Part shown: in pieces, positions 52,488-61,491 of the stretch
How the letters are laid out: each line of letters opens with the position of its first letter
Numbering within the stretch: position 1 is the first letter of the stretch
From: a virus
IMG/VR virus record: IMGVR_UViG_3300025785_000009
Span: 62,001-126,000 of that record
Length of the DNA: 64,000 nucleotides
Strand: one strand, 5' to 3'
Made by a program: the position numbers and the translations under genes
Notes under the pieces: generated by a model
The model's database searches: none
Told to the model about the DNA's origin: nothing
What the model saw: the letters and a program-made list of their open reading frames with translations, nothing else

Positions 52488-53380
52488 AACAAGATCAAAG
52501 ATTCTTTGCATTTGGCTGTAGCTTTACTAACAGCATATACTATCCAACCTGGGCCGACATAGTGGGACGTCAGTACAAATCGTATTCCAATTGGGGACAA
52601 GATGGTGCAGGCAATAGTTTTATTTTTTATAGCCTAATGGAATGCCACAAACGTAACCGTATCACCCGGGATGATGTTGTGATGATTATGTGGAGCAGCA
52701 TAGGCCGCGAGGACCGTTGGGTTGCAAGTGAACAATGGATTACTCCGGGTAGTATCTATAATCAAACAACCTACAGCGAAGATTTTGTTGCAAAATTTGC
52801 CGACCCCACCGGCTACCTAATTCGAGATATGGCACACTTGTCTGCGGCTAAAGCTGTACTGGATTCAATTGGCTGTGAGTACAAGTTTTTTAGTATAGTG
52901 CCGTTTAATGTACCTGATGATAATATTTTTAAAATTTTTAGTATAGACAACGAAATAACCACACTATACGCCAACGAACTAGCTGCAGTTAAACCCAGCG
53001 TATACGAAGCAATATTCAATTTTGATTGGTACAGTCGCAAGGGGTATGTAGACATAAAAGGACTTGAACAAGAATACACAGTTTTACGTGGCGCCAATTG
53101 GCCAACGTGGGAACAATTTGTTCAGCAGGACTTTAGTGGAGTCGACAATCGTGTCAAGGTAGAGATCAACGAAAAACATCAATTCAGCAAGCGTTTGTTA
53201 TTTAGAACCAACACACATCCAATGCCAGCCGAATACTTGTTGTACTTGAATACGGTAGCACCTGAAATAGAAATTAACAGCAATACAGTAGAGTGGACCA
53301 ATACAGTGAATGAAATGATAATGACCAAACAACCACTTGGCCGTGTATGGGCCGGCCCACAATTACCCAGGAGATTTTAA
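52484..53380 (+). CDS. SGNH-hydrolase-like protein
   Basis: A 298-residue protein with FAFGCSFT (candidate nucleophile Ser13), WGQDGAGNSF (about 38-47, blocks II-III) and HPMPAEYL near 244 as a weak block V without the Asp two residues before. SGNH proteins are esterases, lipases or acyltransferases acting on glycans or acyl groups; the absence of a clear Asp makes catalysis uncertain. The segment RDDVVMIMWSSIGREDRW follows the usual G-x-N region. It overlaps the preceding radical SAM gene by four bases and is joined end to end to a second SGNH-like gene. Confidence 0.6.
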   Translation: MKQDQRFFAFGCSFTNSIYYPTWADIVGRQYKSYSNWGQDGAGNSFIFYSLMECHKRNRITRDDVVMIMWSSIGREDRWVASEQWITPGSIYNQTTYSEDFVAKFADPTGYLIRDMAHLSAAKAVLDSIGCEYKFFSIVPFNVPDDNIFKIFSIDNEITTLYANELAAVKPSVYEAIFNFDWYSRKGYVDIKGLEQEYTVLRGANWPTWEQFVQQDFSGVDNRVKVEINEKHQFSKRLLFRTNTHPMPAEYLLYLNTVAPEIEINSNTVEWTNTVNEMIMTKQPLGRVWAGPQLPRRF

Positions 53381-54094
53381 ATGAAAATTTTAGTCAATGG
53401 ACCCAGTGTTGCTAGAGGTGCTGGATCGTGGCCTTATATACTACAAGAGCAACTGGAACAAAATATCGAGTGCGATATTATCAATCTTGCACAGGCCGGA
53501 GCAGGTAACGAATATATCTATGCCACTACCATATCCGAGTTAGCACAAAGAAAATACGATCTAGTAATGGTCATGTGGTGCGACTTTAGACGGTTTGATA
53601 TCAAAGTCAGAGACATCACCAAATTTGCTGATACTACTTACACCAGCCTATATCAAAGCCGACAGAATGATTGGCCCAGCAAAGTTATTTGGCCTGAAAA
53701 CGATCAAGACTATGTGGAAAAGGATTGGGTATTTGGTTGCGGTTACATCAATAACGAAGGTGAAAGCGTCAAACAACTGTTTGACGAATTTTACAATCAT
53801 ACCGATTATGAAAGCCATTATCATAGAAGTCTTACCAAAATTATAGGACTGCAAGGTGTATTAAAATCAATGAATCAGCCATACCTGTTTTGTTCTGTGA
53901 GAGAGTTAAAAGATCTGCGAGTCAATTCACACTTGTATGATATGATCGACAAACAAAACCTAGTGTTACAAACTCCGCACAAGATTGCTGGCGAAATTGA
54001 CAGCTGGGCCGATCCAACCCATCCCGGTCCTGAAGCGCATACAGAATTTGTCAAATACCTTATTGCTAACCTTAAAGAGAGAAACTTGGTTTGA
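53381..54094 (+). CDS. SGNH-hydrolase-like protein
   Basis: A 237-residue protein starting at the base after the previous stop (TAAATG). Block I reads LVNGPSVARG (Ser9), the block II/III region AQAGAGNEYIY (about 37-47) and block V DPTHPGPEAHTEF (Asp211, His214), the usual catalytic Asp/His pair. It is therefore the better candidate of the two neighbouring SGNH-like proteins for an active esterase/acyltransferase. It overlaps the next radical SAM gene by four bases. Neighbouring glycosyltransferase-like genes suggest a glycan substrate; that is inference. Confidence 0.65.
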   Translation: MKILVNGPSVARGAGSWPYILQEQLEQNIECDIINLAQAGAGNEYIYATTISELAQRKYDLVMVMWCDFRRFDIKVRDITKFADTTYTSLYQSRQNDWPSKVIWPENDQDYVEKDWVFGCGYINNEGESVKQLFDEFYNHTDYESHYHRSLTKIIGLQGVLKSMNQPYLFCSVRELKDLRVNSHLYDMIDKQNLVLQTPHKIAGEIDSWADPTHPGPEAHTEFVKYLIANLKERNLV

Positions 54095-55476
54095 GTAAAA
54101 GCGACTTTATGTCTGCCGCTGAGCAGATGAAAGAAAAATTAGGACCAGCACTCTGTTTGGCCAAATGGAAACAGGTGAGTCTACACTTGCCTACAGGACT
54201 CAACAACAGTTGCTATCATCCGCCCTTGCATCAAATTGATCCCGCAGTATTAAAAGACAATCCGGGTGCATTACACAATACCGAGCATAAGAAAAAGCAA
54301 CGTGTTATTATGCTCAAAGACGAACGTCCACAAGAATGTAGCTATTGCTGGACACAAGAAGACTTGGGTAACCTAAGCGATAGACATTATAGATCAGGAG
54401 AGCCTTGGGCAGCAGAAGATTATGAACCTATTAGATCCAGTGCCGGAAATGAAGACGACGTTGTTCCGTCGTACGTCGAAGTTAACTTTAATCATGCGTG
54501 TAATCTCAAATGCAGTTATTGTAGTCCCCAGTTTAGTAGTAGCTGGCAGCAAGAAGTTGATAGGTTTGGCGGATACCCAACCAGTACTGTTCATAACGAT
54601 GCTAGCCATTTTGTTGGTCGCAACAGGCCTATTCCTCATTCCCAAGATAATCCTTATGTTGATGCATTTTGGGCCTGGTGGCCTACACTTTATCCGCAAC
54701 TGAAACATTTCCGTATGACCGGTGGCGAACCCCTGATGGATCGTAACACATTCAAGGTATTTGACTATGTGTTGGCCTTGCCTAATCCTGAATTGCACCT
54801 GAATGTGACATCAAACTTCAGCGTAGAACCAGCATTGTTTGAACGCTATCTAGATTATGTAAAACGCTTGTGTTCAACTCAAATTGAACACTTTATGCAG
54901 TACGTGAGTTTAGACTCAGGTATACCAGCTCACGCAGAATACATACGCAACGGTTTGAATATGAATCGTCTGGTCAGCTATGTTGAACGTTACCTGACAG
55001 AAGTTCCTTATCGCAACAGTCTTACATTTATTATCACAATGAATAACCTAAGCGTATTGGGTTTACAACGACAGCTAGATTATATTTTGAGTCTACGCAG
55101 AACGCACAGTACCACATATCAACGTGTTTGGTTTGATACTCCGTTACTACGTCAACCGCGTTGGCAAAGTTTACAAATCTTGCCTGAAGTTTACGTGGGG
55201 GTATTGGAACGTGTGGCTGACTGGATGGAACTGAATTTGGAAACTGCCGAAGATCCATTTCACGGATTCAAGGACTACGAAGTACAACGTATGCGCCGCG
55301 ATATTGATTGGATGAAGGAAGGTCGCAATTTGGATCCAGGATATGTTAAACTACAACGTGCAGATTTTTATAGATTTTTCCACGAACACGATCAACGACG
55401 CAACACCGACTTTTTAGAAACTTTCCCAGAGATGCGGGAATTTTGGAACGAATGCCGATACTATGCCCAGAATTAA
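54091..55476 (+). CDS. Radical SAM protein, N-twitch type (CYHP/CHHP subgroup)
   Basis: A 461-residue protein starting with TTG in a TTGA overlap; an ATG six codons later is the alternative. N-terminal cysteines: Cys22, Cys41 (SCYHPP) and a CxxC pair Cys83-Cys86 followed by WTQED. The radical SAM motif is Cys137-x3-Cys141-x2-Cys144 (CNLKCSYC), then FSSSWQQE, GGEP in RMTGGEPLMD and a VTSNFS strand. The end reads HDQRRNTDFLETFPEMREFW. It is paralogous to the next gene, and together they form a subgroup in which the usual adjacent CC is replaced by CYHP or CHHP. Function unknown. Confidence 0.88.
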   Translation: MSKSDFMSAAEQMKEKLGPALCLAKWKQVSLHLPTGLNNSCYHPPLHQIDPAVLKDNPGALHNTEHKKKQRVIMLKDERPQECSYCWTQEDLGNLSDRHYRSGEPWAAEDYEPIRSSAGNEDDVVPSYVEVNFNHACNLKCSYCSPQFSSSWQQEVDRFGGYPTSTVHNDASHFVGRNRPIPHSQDNPYVDAFWAWWPTLYPQLKHFRMTGGEPLMDRNTFKVFDYVLALPNPELHLNVTSNFSVEPALFERYLDYVKRLCSTQIEHFMQYVSLDSGIPAHAEYIRNGLNMNRLVSYVERYLTEVPYRNSLTFIITMNNLSVLGLQRQLDYILSLRRTHSTTYQRVWFDTPLLRQPRWQSLQILPEVYVGVLERVADWMELNLETAEDPFHGFKDYEVQRMRRDIDWMKEGRNLDPGYVKLQRADFYRFFHEHDQRRNTDFLETFPEMREFWNECRYYAQN

Positions 55477-56812
55477 CAATGAAACCGATTTAGAATACAA
55501 ACGCCGGGTGATCGACATCAAGTCGGAAAGCTTCTGCGGAGCCAAATGGTACAATGCTACTATATGGTTAGGGTCAGGGCAAACTACTAGTTGCCATCAC
55601 CCGTTGCCACATCAGGTTAGTGTTGACGAAGTACGTGCCAATCCCAAGGCATTACATAATACCGCTAAAAAGAAATCAGAACGTGCTCAAATGCAACGGG
55701 GCGAACGTCCTGTCGGTTGCGAATACTGTTGGAAGATTGAAGACATTGGTCGCGACAACATCAGTGACCGTGTGTACAAAACTGTTATATATGATGATAA
55801 GGATTTGGATCTTGCTTACAACACTCCTGCAGAAGAAGATGTGGATTTACAAACACTTGAAATCGCGTTTGACCGTACCTGTCAATTTGCTTGTAGCTAC
55901 TGCAACCCTGCTTTTAGTAGTAGCTGGGTACGTGACCTTAAGCAACACGGGCCATACACCCAATTGGTTAGCGACGGCCGCAACCACTTTACTCACCCTC
56001 ACGATAGCAGTCAACTTTATCGCTTCGGCGAAGTTAACCCGTATGTAGAAGCATTTCACAAATGGTGGGAAACAGATCTACACAGAACATTAAAAGAATT
56101 ACGTATCACTGGCGGTGAGCCACTTATGTCGCCAGAGACCTGGAAACTAATTGAATGGTTTAAAACTAACAAAGGCAAGAGTTCTACACGTCTTGCTATT
56201 AACAGTAACCTAGGTACTGATGTAGACGTAAATCGTTTGCTAGCAGCCATTGATGGAGTCACTGTTGACTTATATACCAGTAATGAAAGCATCGGTCTAC
56301 AAGCCGAATACATACGCGATGGACTTGTCTGGGACGACTGGGCCAACAACTGTGAAAAGATTATGGACTCAGGTAAACTACGTGGCTTCCACGTGATGTG
56401 TACTATCAATGCCTTGTGTTTAGACACACTAGACAGTTTCTTAGAGTGCTGTATGAATTGGAAACGTGAGTACGGAAAGAACTTCCCTAGTTTCTCGCTA
56501 AATATTTTAAGATTTCCAAGTTTTCAAAGTCCACTGGTTCTTCCAGATGTATTACGAACACACTACAAAATTCGCTTGCAAGATTGGTTAGACACAAACA
56601 GCAATGACGAATTCTTGCACGAGTATGAACGCAATCAACTGCAACGCTTGATTGACTATTTGGATGTGGTCAAAACACCACACGCAGATGCTGCAGAACA
56701 ATCAGTACTACAACAAGACTTTAAGAAGTTTTATACACAGTATGACCAGCGTCGCGGTAAAAACTTCACAGCAACATTTCCTGCCTTGGCAGGCTGGTAC
56801 AACACGTTATGA
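55463..56812 (+). CDS. Radical SAM protein, N-twitch type (CYHP/CHHP subgroup), paralogue
   Basis: A 449-residue protein overlapping the preceding gene by 14 bases. N-terminal cysteines at 25, 44 (TSCHHPLPHQ), 86 and 89 (CEYCWKIEDIG). The radical SAM motif is Cys140-x3-Cys144-x2-Cys147 (CQFACSYC), with FSSSWVRDL, GGEP in RITGGEPLMS and a INSNLG strand. YDQRRGKNFTATFPALAGWY ends it. Lengths, N-terminal cysteine pattern and the tail match its upstream neighbour, which indicates tandem duplication followed by divergence. Confidence 0.88.
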   Translation: MPRINNETDLEYKRRVIDIKSESFCGAKWYNATIWLGSGQTTSCHHPLPHQVSVDEVRANPKALHNTAKKKSERAQMQRGERPVGCEYCWKIEDIGRDNISDRVYKTVIYDDKDLDLAYNTPAEEDVDLQTLEIAFDRTCQFACSYCNPAFSSSWVRDLKQHGPYTQLVSDGRNHFTHPHDSSQLYRFGEVNPYVEAFHKWWETDLHRTLKELRITGGEPLMSPETWKLIEWFKTNKGKSSTRLAINSNLGTDVDVNRLLAAIDGVTVDLYTSNESIGLQAEYIRDGLVWDDWANNCEKIMDSGKLRGFHVMCTINALCLDTLDSFLECCMNWKREYGKNFPSFSLNILRFPSFQSPLVLPDVLRTHYKIRLQDWLDTNSNDEFLHEYERNQLQRLIDYLDVVKTPHADAAEQSVLQQDFKKFYTQYDQRRGKNFTATFPALAGWYNTL

Positions 56813-58134
56813 GCAAACAAGATTTTTACAACAAGGGTTACGACTACAATGCTCGTGCGCCTTATTTCATTGAACGCACAGAATTGACAGAACAAGAGTG
56901 GCATCGCTTGACTCAGAGCGAAACATTCTGTATGTTGCCTTGGACTCATATGCACGCCTTCCCAGACGGTCGTGTGTATCCTTGCTGTTTGGCTGACTAT
57001 TGGCATCCAGTGGGCGACTTACGTCAACACACAATGCGAGAAGTGTGGAACCAAGACCGGTACCGGCAGTTGCGTGTCAATATGCTTGCAGATCAACCCA
57101 GTAAAGAATGTACCAAGTGCTACGAGCAAGAGCGGCACGGTGCGTTTAGTATGCGTAACGATAGTAATCGTAACTACGGACATTTAATTAAGGAAACAAA
57201 TGCGACACAAGATGATGGCACACATCCTGAATTCAAGATTAGGTATTGGGATGTGCGTTTTAGTAATCTCTGCAATTTCCGCTGTCGTTCCTGCGGTCCT
57301 ATTTTCAGTAGCAACTGGTACAACGATCACGTTAAGTTATATAACCGCGTTCCAGATGTGCTTGGTCGTGATATGTCACGAGTGGAGTACGCTGCAGGAG
57401 ACGAGGATGCAATGCAAGAGCAAATGCTTGAGCACGTTCCGTATCTAGAACAGGTTTACTTTGCTGGCGGCGAGCCGTTAATTATGAAAGAGCATTATGC
57501 TTTATTAGAAAAGCTAATTGATGCCGGCAAAACTGATGTACGTATTCAATACAATACAAACTTCAGTGAAATGCGTTACAAAGACAAGCACGTGTTTGAA
57601 TATTGGAAACACTTTAAGAATGTTTCAGTAGGTGCTAGTCTAGATGGTATGGGTCCTCAAGCAGAACTTATACGCAAAGGTGCAGACTGGCGTCAAACAG
57701 TAGAAAACCGCGAACGTATGATGGCAGAAGTGCCACACGTGGATTTTTATGTAAGCTCAACTGTTAGCTCAATGAATGTACTACACGTGCTGGACTTCCA
57801 TCAGGAATGGACTCGGTTGGGATTGATTCAAGCCAAGGATTGGAATATCAACATTTGCCAAAGTCCCGAATGGTATAGAATTGATATCTTCCCGGAGGAG
57901 TTTAAACAGCGTGTCATCTATCCGGCATATGAACGTCATATTGAGTGGTTAGATCCACAAGACAGTTTGCGTCGTGCTACCACAGGATATCAAAGTTTAC
58001 TGAGTCTAATGCGCGGCACTGATGGTACCAAACATTGGCCACGGTTTGTAGAAGAAACTGCCAAACTAGACGCAGTACGAAATGAATGTTTCTGGGATTT
58101 ATTTCCTGAATTTAAGGAATTAAACGGTGGCTGA
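56809..58134 (+). CDS. Radical SAM protein, N-twitch type
   Basis: A 441-residue protein overlapping the previous gene by four bases. The N-terminal module has FCMLPWTHMHAFPDGRVYPC (Cys41, Cys59, Cys60) and CTKC at 101-104. The radical SAM motif is Cys155-x3-Cys159-x2-Cys162 (CNFRCRSC), with FSSNWYND, GGEP at 220-223 and IQYNTNFSE. The ASLDGMGPQAELIRKGADW segment is typical of the family. It ends RNECFWDLFPEFKELNGG. The F/LCMLPW and PCC pattern is shared with the genes at 58127, 59319 and 61484. Substrate unknown. Confidence 0.9.
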   Translation: MSKQDFYNKGYDYNARAPYFIERTELTEQEWHRLTQSETFCMLPWTHMHAFPDGRVYPCCLADYWHPVGDLRQHTMREVWNQDRYRQLRVNMLADQPSKECTKCYEQERHGAFSMRNDSNRNYGHLIKETNATQDDGTHPEFKIRYWDVRFSNLCNFRCRSCGPIFSSNWYNDHVKLYNRVPDVLGRDMSRVEYAAGDEDAMQEQMLEHVPYLEQVYFAGGEPLIMKEHYALLEKLIDAGKTDVRIQYNTNFSEMRYKDKHVFEYWKHFKNVSVGASLDGMGPQAELIRKGADWRQTVENRERMMAEVPHVDFYVSSTVSSMNVLHVLDFHQEWTRLGLIQAKDWNINICQSPEWYRIDIFPEEFKQRVIYPAYERHIEWLDPQDSLRRATTGYQSLLSLMRGTDGTKHWPRFVEETAKLDAVRNECFWDLFPEFKELNGG

Positions 58135-59332
58135 TCACAAGTGTATGTTGCCTTGGACCAGTCTGGCTGCCAACACAGTAGGCACAGTACGCCCTTGTTG
58201 CATTAGCGAGGACGTAATCAAACGTGATGATGGCACTCCATACAATCTTGCTACCGACAGTATAATGGAAATCTTTCACAGCAATTATATGAAAGATTTG
58301 CGACAAGAATTCATTGATGGTGGCAAACCTCGAGCGTGTCGTCGTTGCTGGAATGAGGAAGCTGTGGGCAAAATCAGCAAACGTGTTAATCATTTGCAGA
58401 AAATGAATATGCTGTTGCCTTTGGTAAATTTTAATACTGTCGTGCCTAAACATTTTTTATACTTGGATTTGAAATTGGGCAATATCTGCAATCTCAAATG
58501 TCGTATATGTGGTCCTATGATCAGCAGCAAGTGGGCACAGGAGAGTCTAATGCAGGTTCCATACAAAGAAAGACGAACTCATCAAAGCAAGACCTGGCTA
58601 GTAGAAGGCGAATGGCCACGTACCAGTACAACATTTTGGGAAGAAGTACGAACTTTGATACCCAAGATTAAATTTTTAGATTTCACTGGCGGTGAGCCTT
58701 TTATGATTCAAGAACACTTTGACCTGTTGCAGTACAGCGTAGACACAGGTTCCAGTCGTTATCAACATTTATTTTACAATACCAATGGAACTGTATTCCC
58801 CGAAGGTGCTGAAGAATTATGGAAAAACTTCAAACGTGTTGAAATAGCATTTAGCATTGACGGATTGGGCAAACGTTTTGAACTAGAACGTTCAGGAGCC
58901 AAGTGGTCGGAAGTCAATGCAAACATACAAAGATTTCGTGCAATGAAAGCTCGTCTTCCACATATAGAGCTACAGGTTAATCCTACTGTGAGTATACAAA
59001 ATGTTTATTATCTTGAGGAATTGTGTGCGTGGATAGCCGAACAAGACTTTGATCACGAAAACTTTGGATTAGTTCACGAAGCGGCCTATTTGAGTATTGG
59101 TACAATGCCGCCGGAAGCAAAACAATTGGTAATTGAAAAATTAAACTCAGGCAAATTTATTGACCGCCACCGTCGCGAAATTGATCAAATAATTGATTTT
59201 ATCAACAATGCTGAAAGCAAAGACGGAGTCAGATTCCGTGAGGAAATGAAACAGTTGGATCGTATCCGTGGAGAAAATTTTGCAGACACACATCCAGAAA
59301 TAGCAAAAGCAATGCGGTATGACGTTACCTAA
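58127..59332 (+). CDS. Radical SAM protein, N-twitch type (THPEIA-tail subgroup)
   Basis: A 401-residue protein starting at a GTG that overlaps the preceding stop by eight bases. N-terminal cysteines at 6, 24, 25 (VRPCCIS), 71 and 74 (CRRCWNEEAVGKISKR). The radical SAM motif is Cys121-x3-Cys125-x2-Cys128 (CNLKCRIC), with LDFTGGEPFMIQEHF, FSIDGLG and TVSIQNVYYLEEL. The ENFADTHPEIAKAMRYD tail is shared with the following gene and with the minus-strand gene at 13458. A 23-bp stretch over the cluster-binding region is identical to the next gene, indicating recent duplication or gene conversion. Confidence 0.9.
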   Translation: MADHKCMLPWTSLAANTVGTVRPCCISEDVIKRDDGTPYNLATDSIMEIFHSNYMKDLRQEFIDGGKPRACRRCWNEEAVGKISKRVNHLQKMNMLLPLVNFNTVVPKHFLYLDLKLGNICNLKCRICGPMISSKWAQESLMQVPYKERRTHQSKTWLVEGEWPRTSTTFWEEVRTLIPKIKFLDFTGGEPFMIQEHFDLLQYSVDTGSSRYQHLFYNTNGTVFPEGAEELWKNFKRVEIAFSIDGLGKRFELERSGAKWSEVNANIQRFRAMKARLPHIELQVNPTVSIQNVYYLEELCAWIAEQDFDHENFGLVHEAAYLSIGTMPPEAKQLVIEKLNSGKFIDRHRREIDQIIDFINNAESKDGVRFREEMKQLDRIRGENFADTHPEIAKAMRYDVT

Positions 59333-60536
59333 AACAATTTGTATGTTACCTTGGATCTCCATTGAGACCAGCCCGATGGGCACTACACGTCCTTGCTGTA
59401 TGGCACACGAGGAAATAGTTGATGCCACAGGTAAAAAATACGATCTAAATGAAACCAACTTGGAAACTGCATATCACAGCGAGTATATGCAAAATCTACG
59501 TAGACAGTTTCGTGCCGGGGAAAAGCCAGCAACCTGTAGTCGTTGTTGGGATGAAGAAGCTGCCGGCCGCGACAGCAAACGCATCCATAGTCAAGTTAGA
59601 CTCAAGCACTTGTACGACAAGGTTGACTGGGCGAACGATAATCCTGACCAGCTATGGTTTGTGGATTTGAAGTTGGGTAACATCTGCAATCTCAAATGTC
59701 GTATTTGTGGATCGTGGTCAAGCAGCAAGTGGGCCGAAGAAGAATTAGCATATATGCCCAAAGACTTTGATAAGAAGAGTCACATTGCCTACACCTGGCT
59801 AAAGGCCGGTGCCTGGCCACGCAAAACAACAATCTTCTGGGACAACCTACGTGAACTATTGCCCAACATCAAGTATTTTGAATTTACCGGTGGTGAACCC
59901 TGGATGATACAAGAGCATTTTGATCTACTGAGATATGCGGCTGCCTTGGGTTACAGCAAGAACATTGACATACACTACAACACCAATGCCACGCAGGAAC
60001 TGAGTGAAAACACACAGATTTGGAATCAATTTGGTCGTGTAGATATTGCGTTCAGTATTGACAACGTAGGCGATCGTTTTGAATATGAACGCTACGGGGC
60101 CAAGTGGGATTTGGCAAATAAAATTATCGACGATGTACACTTTGCCAAACGTGTTGACACACCCAATATCACCACACAGTTGTGTTTTACTGTCAATATT
60201 CAAAATGTCTATTACTTGGATGAATTACTAGACTGGGCCGACACCAAAGGGTTTGGAGACATTTATTTCAATATGATGCACAGTCCTGATCATATGAGCA
60301 TACAACGTATGACTCCGGCTGCCAATGAACTGGTGTTAAACAAATTAAAAACTACATTTTGGAAAAACAGTCATTATCAACGAGAAATCAACAACATAAT
60401 CAATTTCATTGAATTAGGTTCAGGCAGCGACGGATCGGAATTTTTGTTTAAGATGCAACGTACCGATGCACACCGCAAACAAAACTTCTTGGACACGCAC
60501 CCTGAAATAGCCAGAGCAATGGGATATGAAGATTAA
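59319..60536 (+). CDS. Radical SAM protein, N-twitch type (THPEIA-tail subgroup)
   Basis: A 405-residue protein overlapping the preceding gene by 14 bases. Cysteines at 8, 26, 27 (TRPCCMAHEE), 73 and 76 (CSRCWDEEAAGRDSKR). The radical SAM motif is Cys123-x3-Cys127-x2-Cys130 (CNLKCRIC), with EFTGGEPWMIQEHFDLLRY, FSIDNVG and TVNIQNVYYLDEL. It ends NFLDTHPEIARAMGYED. It is the nearest paralogue of the preceding gene. Its ATGAAGATTAA end overlaps the next gene by 11 bases. Confidence 0.9.
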   Translation: MTLPKTICMLPWISIETSPMGTTRPCCMAHEEIVDATGKKYDLNETNLETAYHSEYMQNLRRQFRAGEKPATCSRCWDEEAAGRDSKRIHSQVRLKHLYDKVDWANDNPDQLWFVDLKLGNICNLKCRICGSWSSSKWAEEELAYMPKDFDKKSHIAYTWLKAGAWPRKTTIFWDNLRELLPNIKYFEFTGGEPWMIQEHFDLLRYAAALGYSKNIDIHYNTNATQELSENTQIWNQFGRVDIAFSIDNVGDRFEYERYGAKWDLANKIIDDVHFAKRVDTPNITTQLCFTVNIQNVYYLDELLDWADTKGFGDIYFNMMHSPDHMSIQRMTPAANELVLNKLKTTFWKNSHYQREINNIINFIELGSGSDGSEFLFKMQRTDAHRKQNFLDTHPEIARAMGYED

Positions 60537-61491
60537 ACTGGTTGGTTTTTGGGATCACAACAACTATACACAGATAACCTTATTAGAGTATCGTAGTATA
60601 ATTGGTCAGGCTTTTGATTTTGAATTCTATGATCCGCACCGTGCATACGACAAACAATCAACCTTGTTTGTGTGCAATCATTATCAATATCACAAAAATA
60701 AAACAACTGTTGATCAATTGGTCGGGGATGGTTATCGATTGGTGTTTGAGTCGCTGTTGGAAAAACAAAGCAGTTCGTCGCATACTGAAACAACGGTGTT
60801 GCACGTGGTTGGATCAGAGAGCACAAATACTCCACCAAATACCTTGGAAGTTCCGTTGTATTTTTGGTATCACGAAAATCGATTGAGCAACTACACAGTA
60901 GAACGTACCTACACACCAGACAAAAAGTTTTTGCTGATGATGAATTTTGCTAGACCTTTTAGAGACGATATATACAACAAGTTTACTCCAATCTTGGAGC
61001 AAGGACTATACAGTTATGTTGATCGTGGAGTGCGTATCGATGGCGATATTGAACACGACAGCCCCGGACACAAAGAGTATTGGGATAGATGGGATCGTTA
61101 CATAAATCCTGCGTGGTACAATCGTACAGAAATCAACATAGTGGTAGAAACACAAATGAACACAGACGAAATATTTGTCACAGAAAAAACAATGAAACCT
61201 CTAGCATTACAACAACCGTTTGTGATGCTGGGCGGAGTTGGTACATTGGATTTTTTACAACGCTCGGGGTTTGAAACATACAGTAATTTATTCGACGAGT
61301 CATACGATTTCAAACTCAACCGATTGGATCTAGTGTACGAACAGATAAAAAATTATCAGCTGCAAGGATACAGTCAAGAAACTCGAGACAAAATGGCGCA
61401 CAATTCCAGTTTGTTTCACAATAGATCTGCTGTTGATGTATCGTTCTACCAGTCAATAGTCGAACCCTTAATGGAATTTATAAATGGATAA
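60526..61491 (+). CDS. Glycosyltransferase-like protein with TEKTMKP motif (paralogue 3)
   Basis: A 321-residue protein. The C-terminal region has INIVVETQMNTDEIFVTEKT (about 202-221), MKPLALQQPFVMLGG and RSGFETYSNLFDESYDF, the pattern of the genes at 49648 and 50591. In the N-terminal half, KKFLLMMNFARPFRDDIYN resembles sections of fucosyltransferase-like proteins. It lies between two N-twitch radical SAM genes, overlapping them by 11 and 8 bases, which suggests it acts in the same pathway. Sugar donor and acceptor are unknown. Confidence 0.55.
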   Translation: MKIKLVGFWDHNNYTQITLLEYRSIIGQAFDFEFYDPHRAYDKQSTLFVCNHYQYHKNKTTVDQLVGDGYRLVFESLLEKQSSSSHTETTVLHVVGSESTNTPPNTLEVPLYFWYHENRLSNYTVERTYTPDKKFLLMMNFARPFRDDIYNKFTPILEQGLYSYVDRGVRIDGDIEHDSPGHKEYWDRWDRYINPAWYNRTEINIVVETQMNTDEIFVTEKTMKPLALQQPFVMLGGVGTLDFLQRSGFETYSNLFDESYDFKLNRLDLVYEQIKNYQLQGYSQETRDKMAHNSSLFHNRSAVDVSFYQSIVEPLMEFING

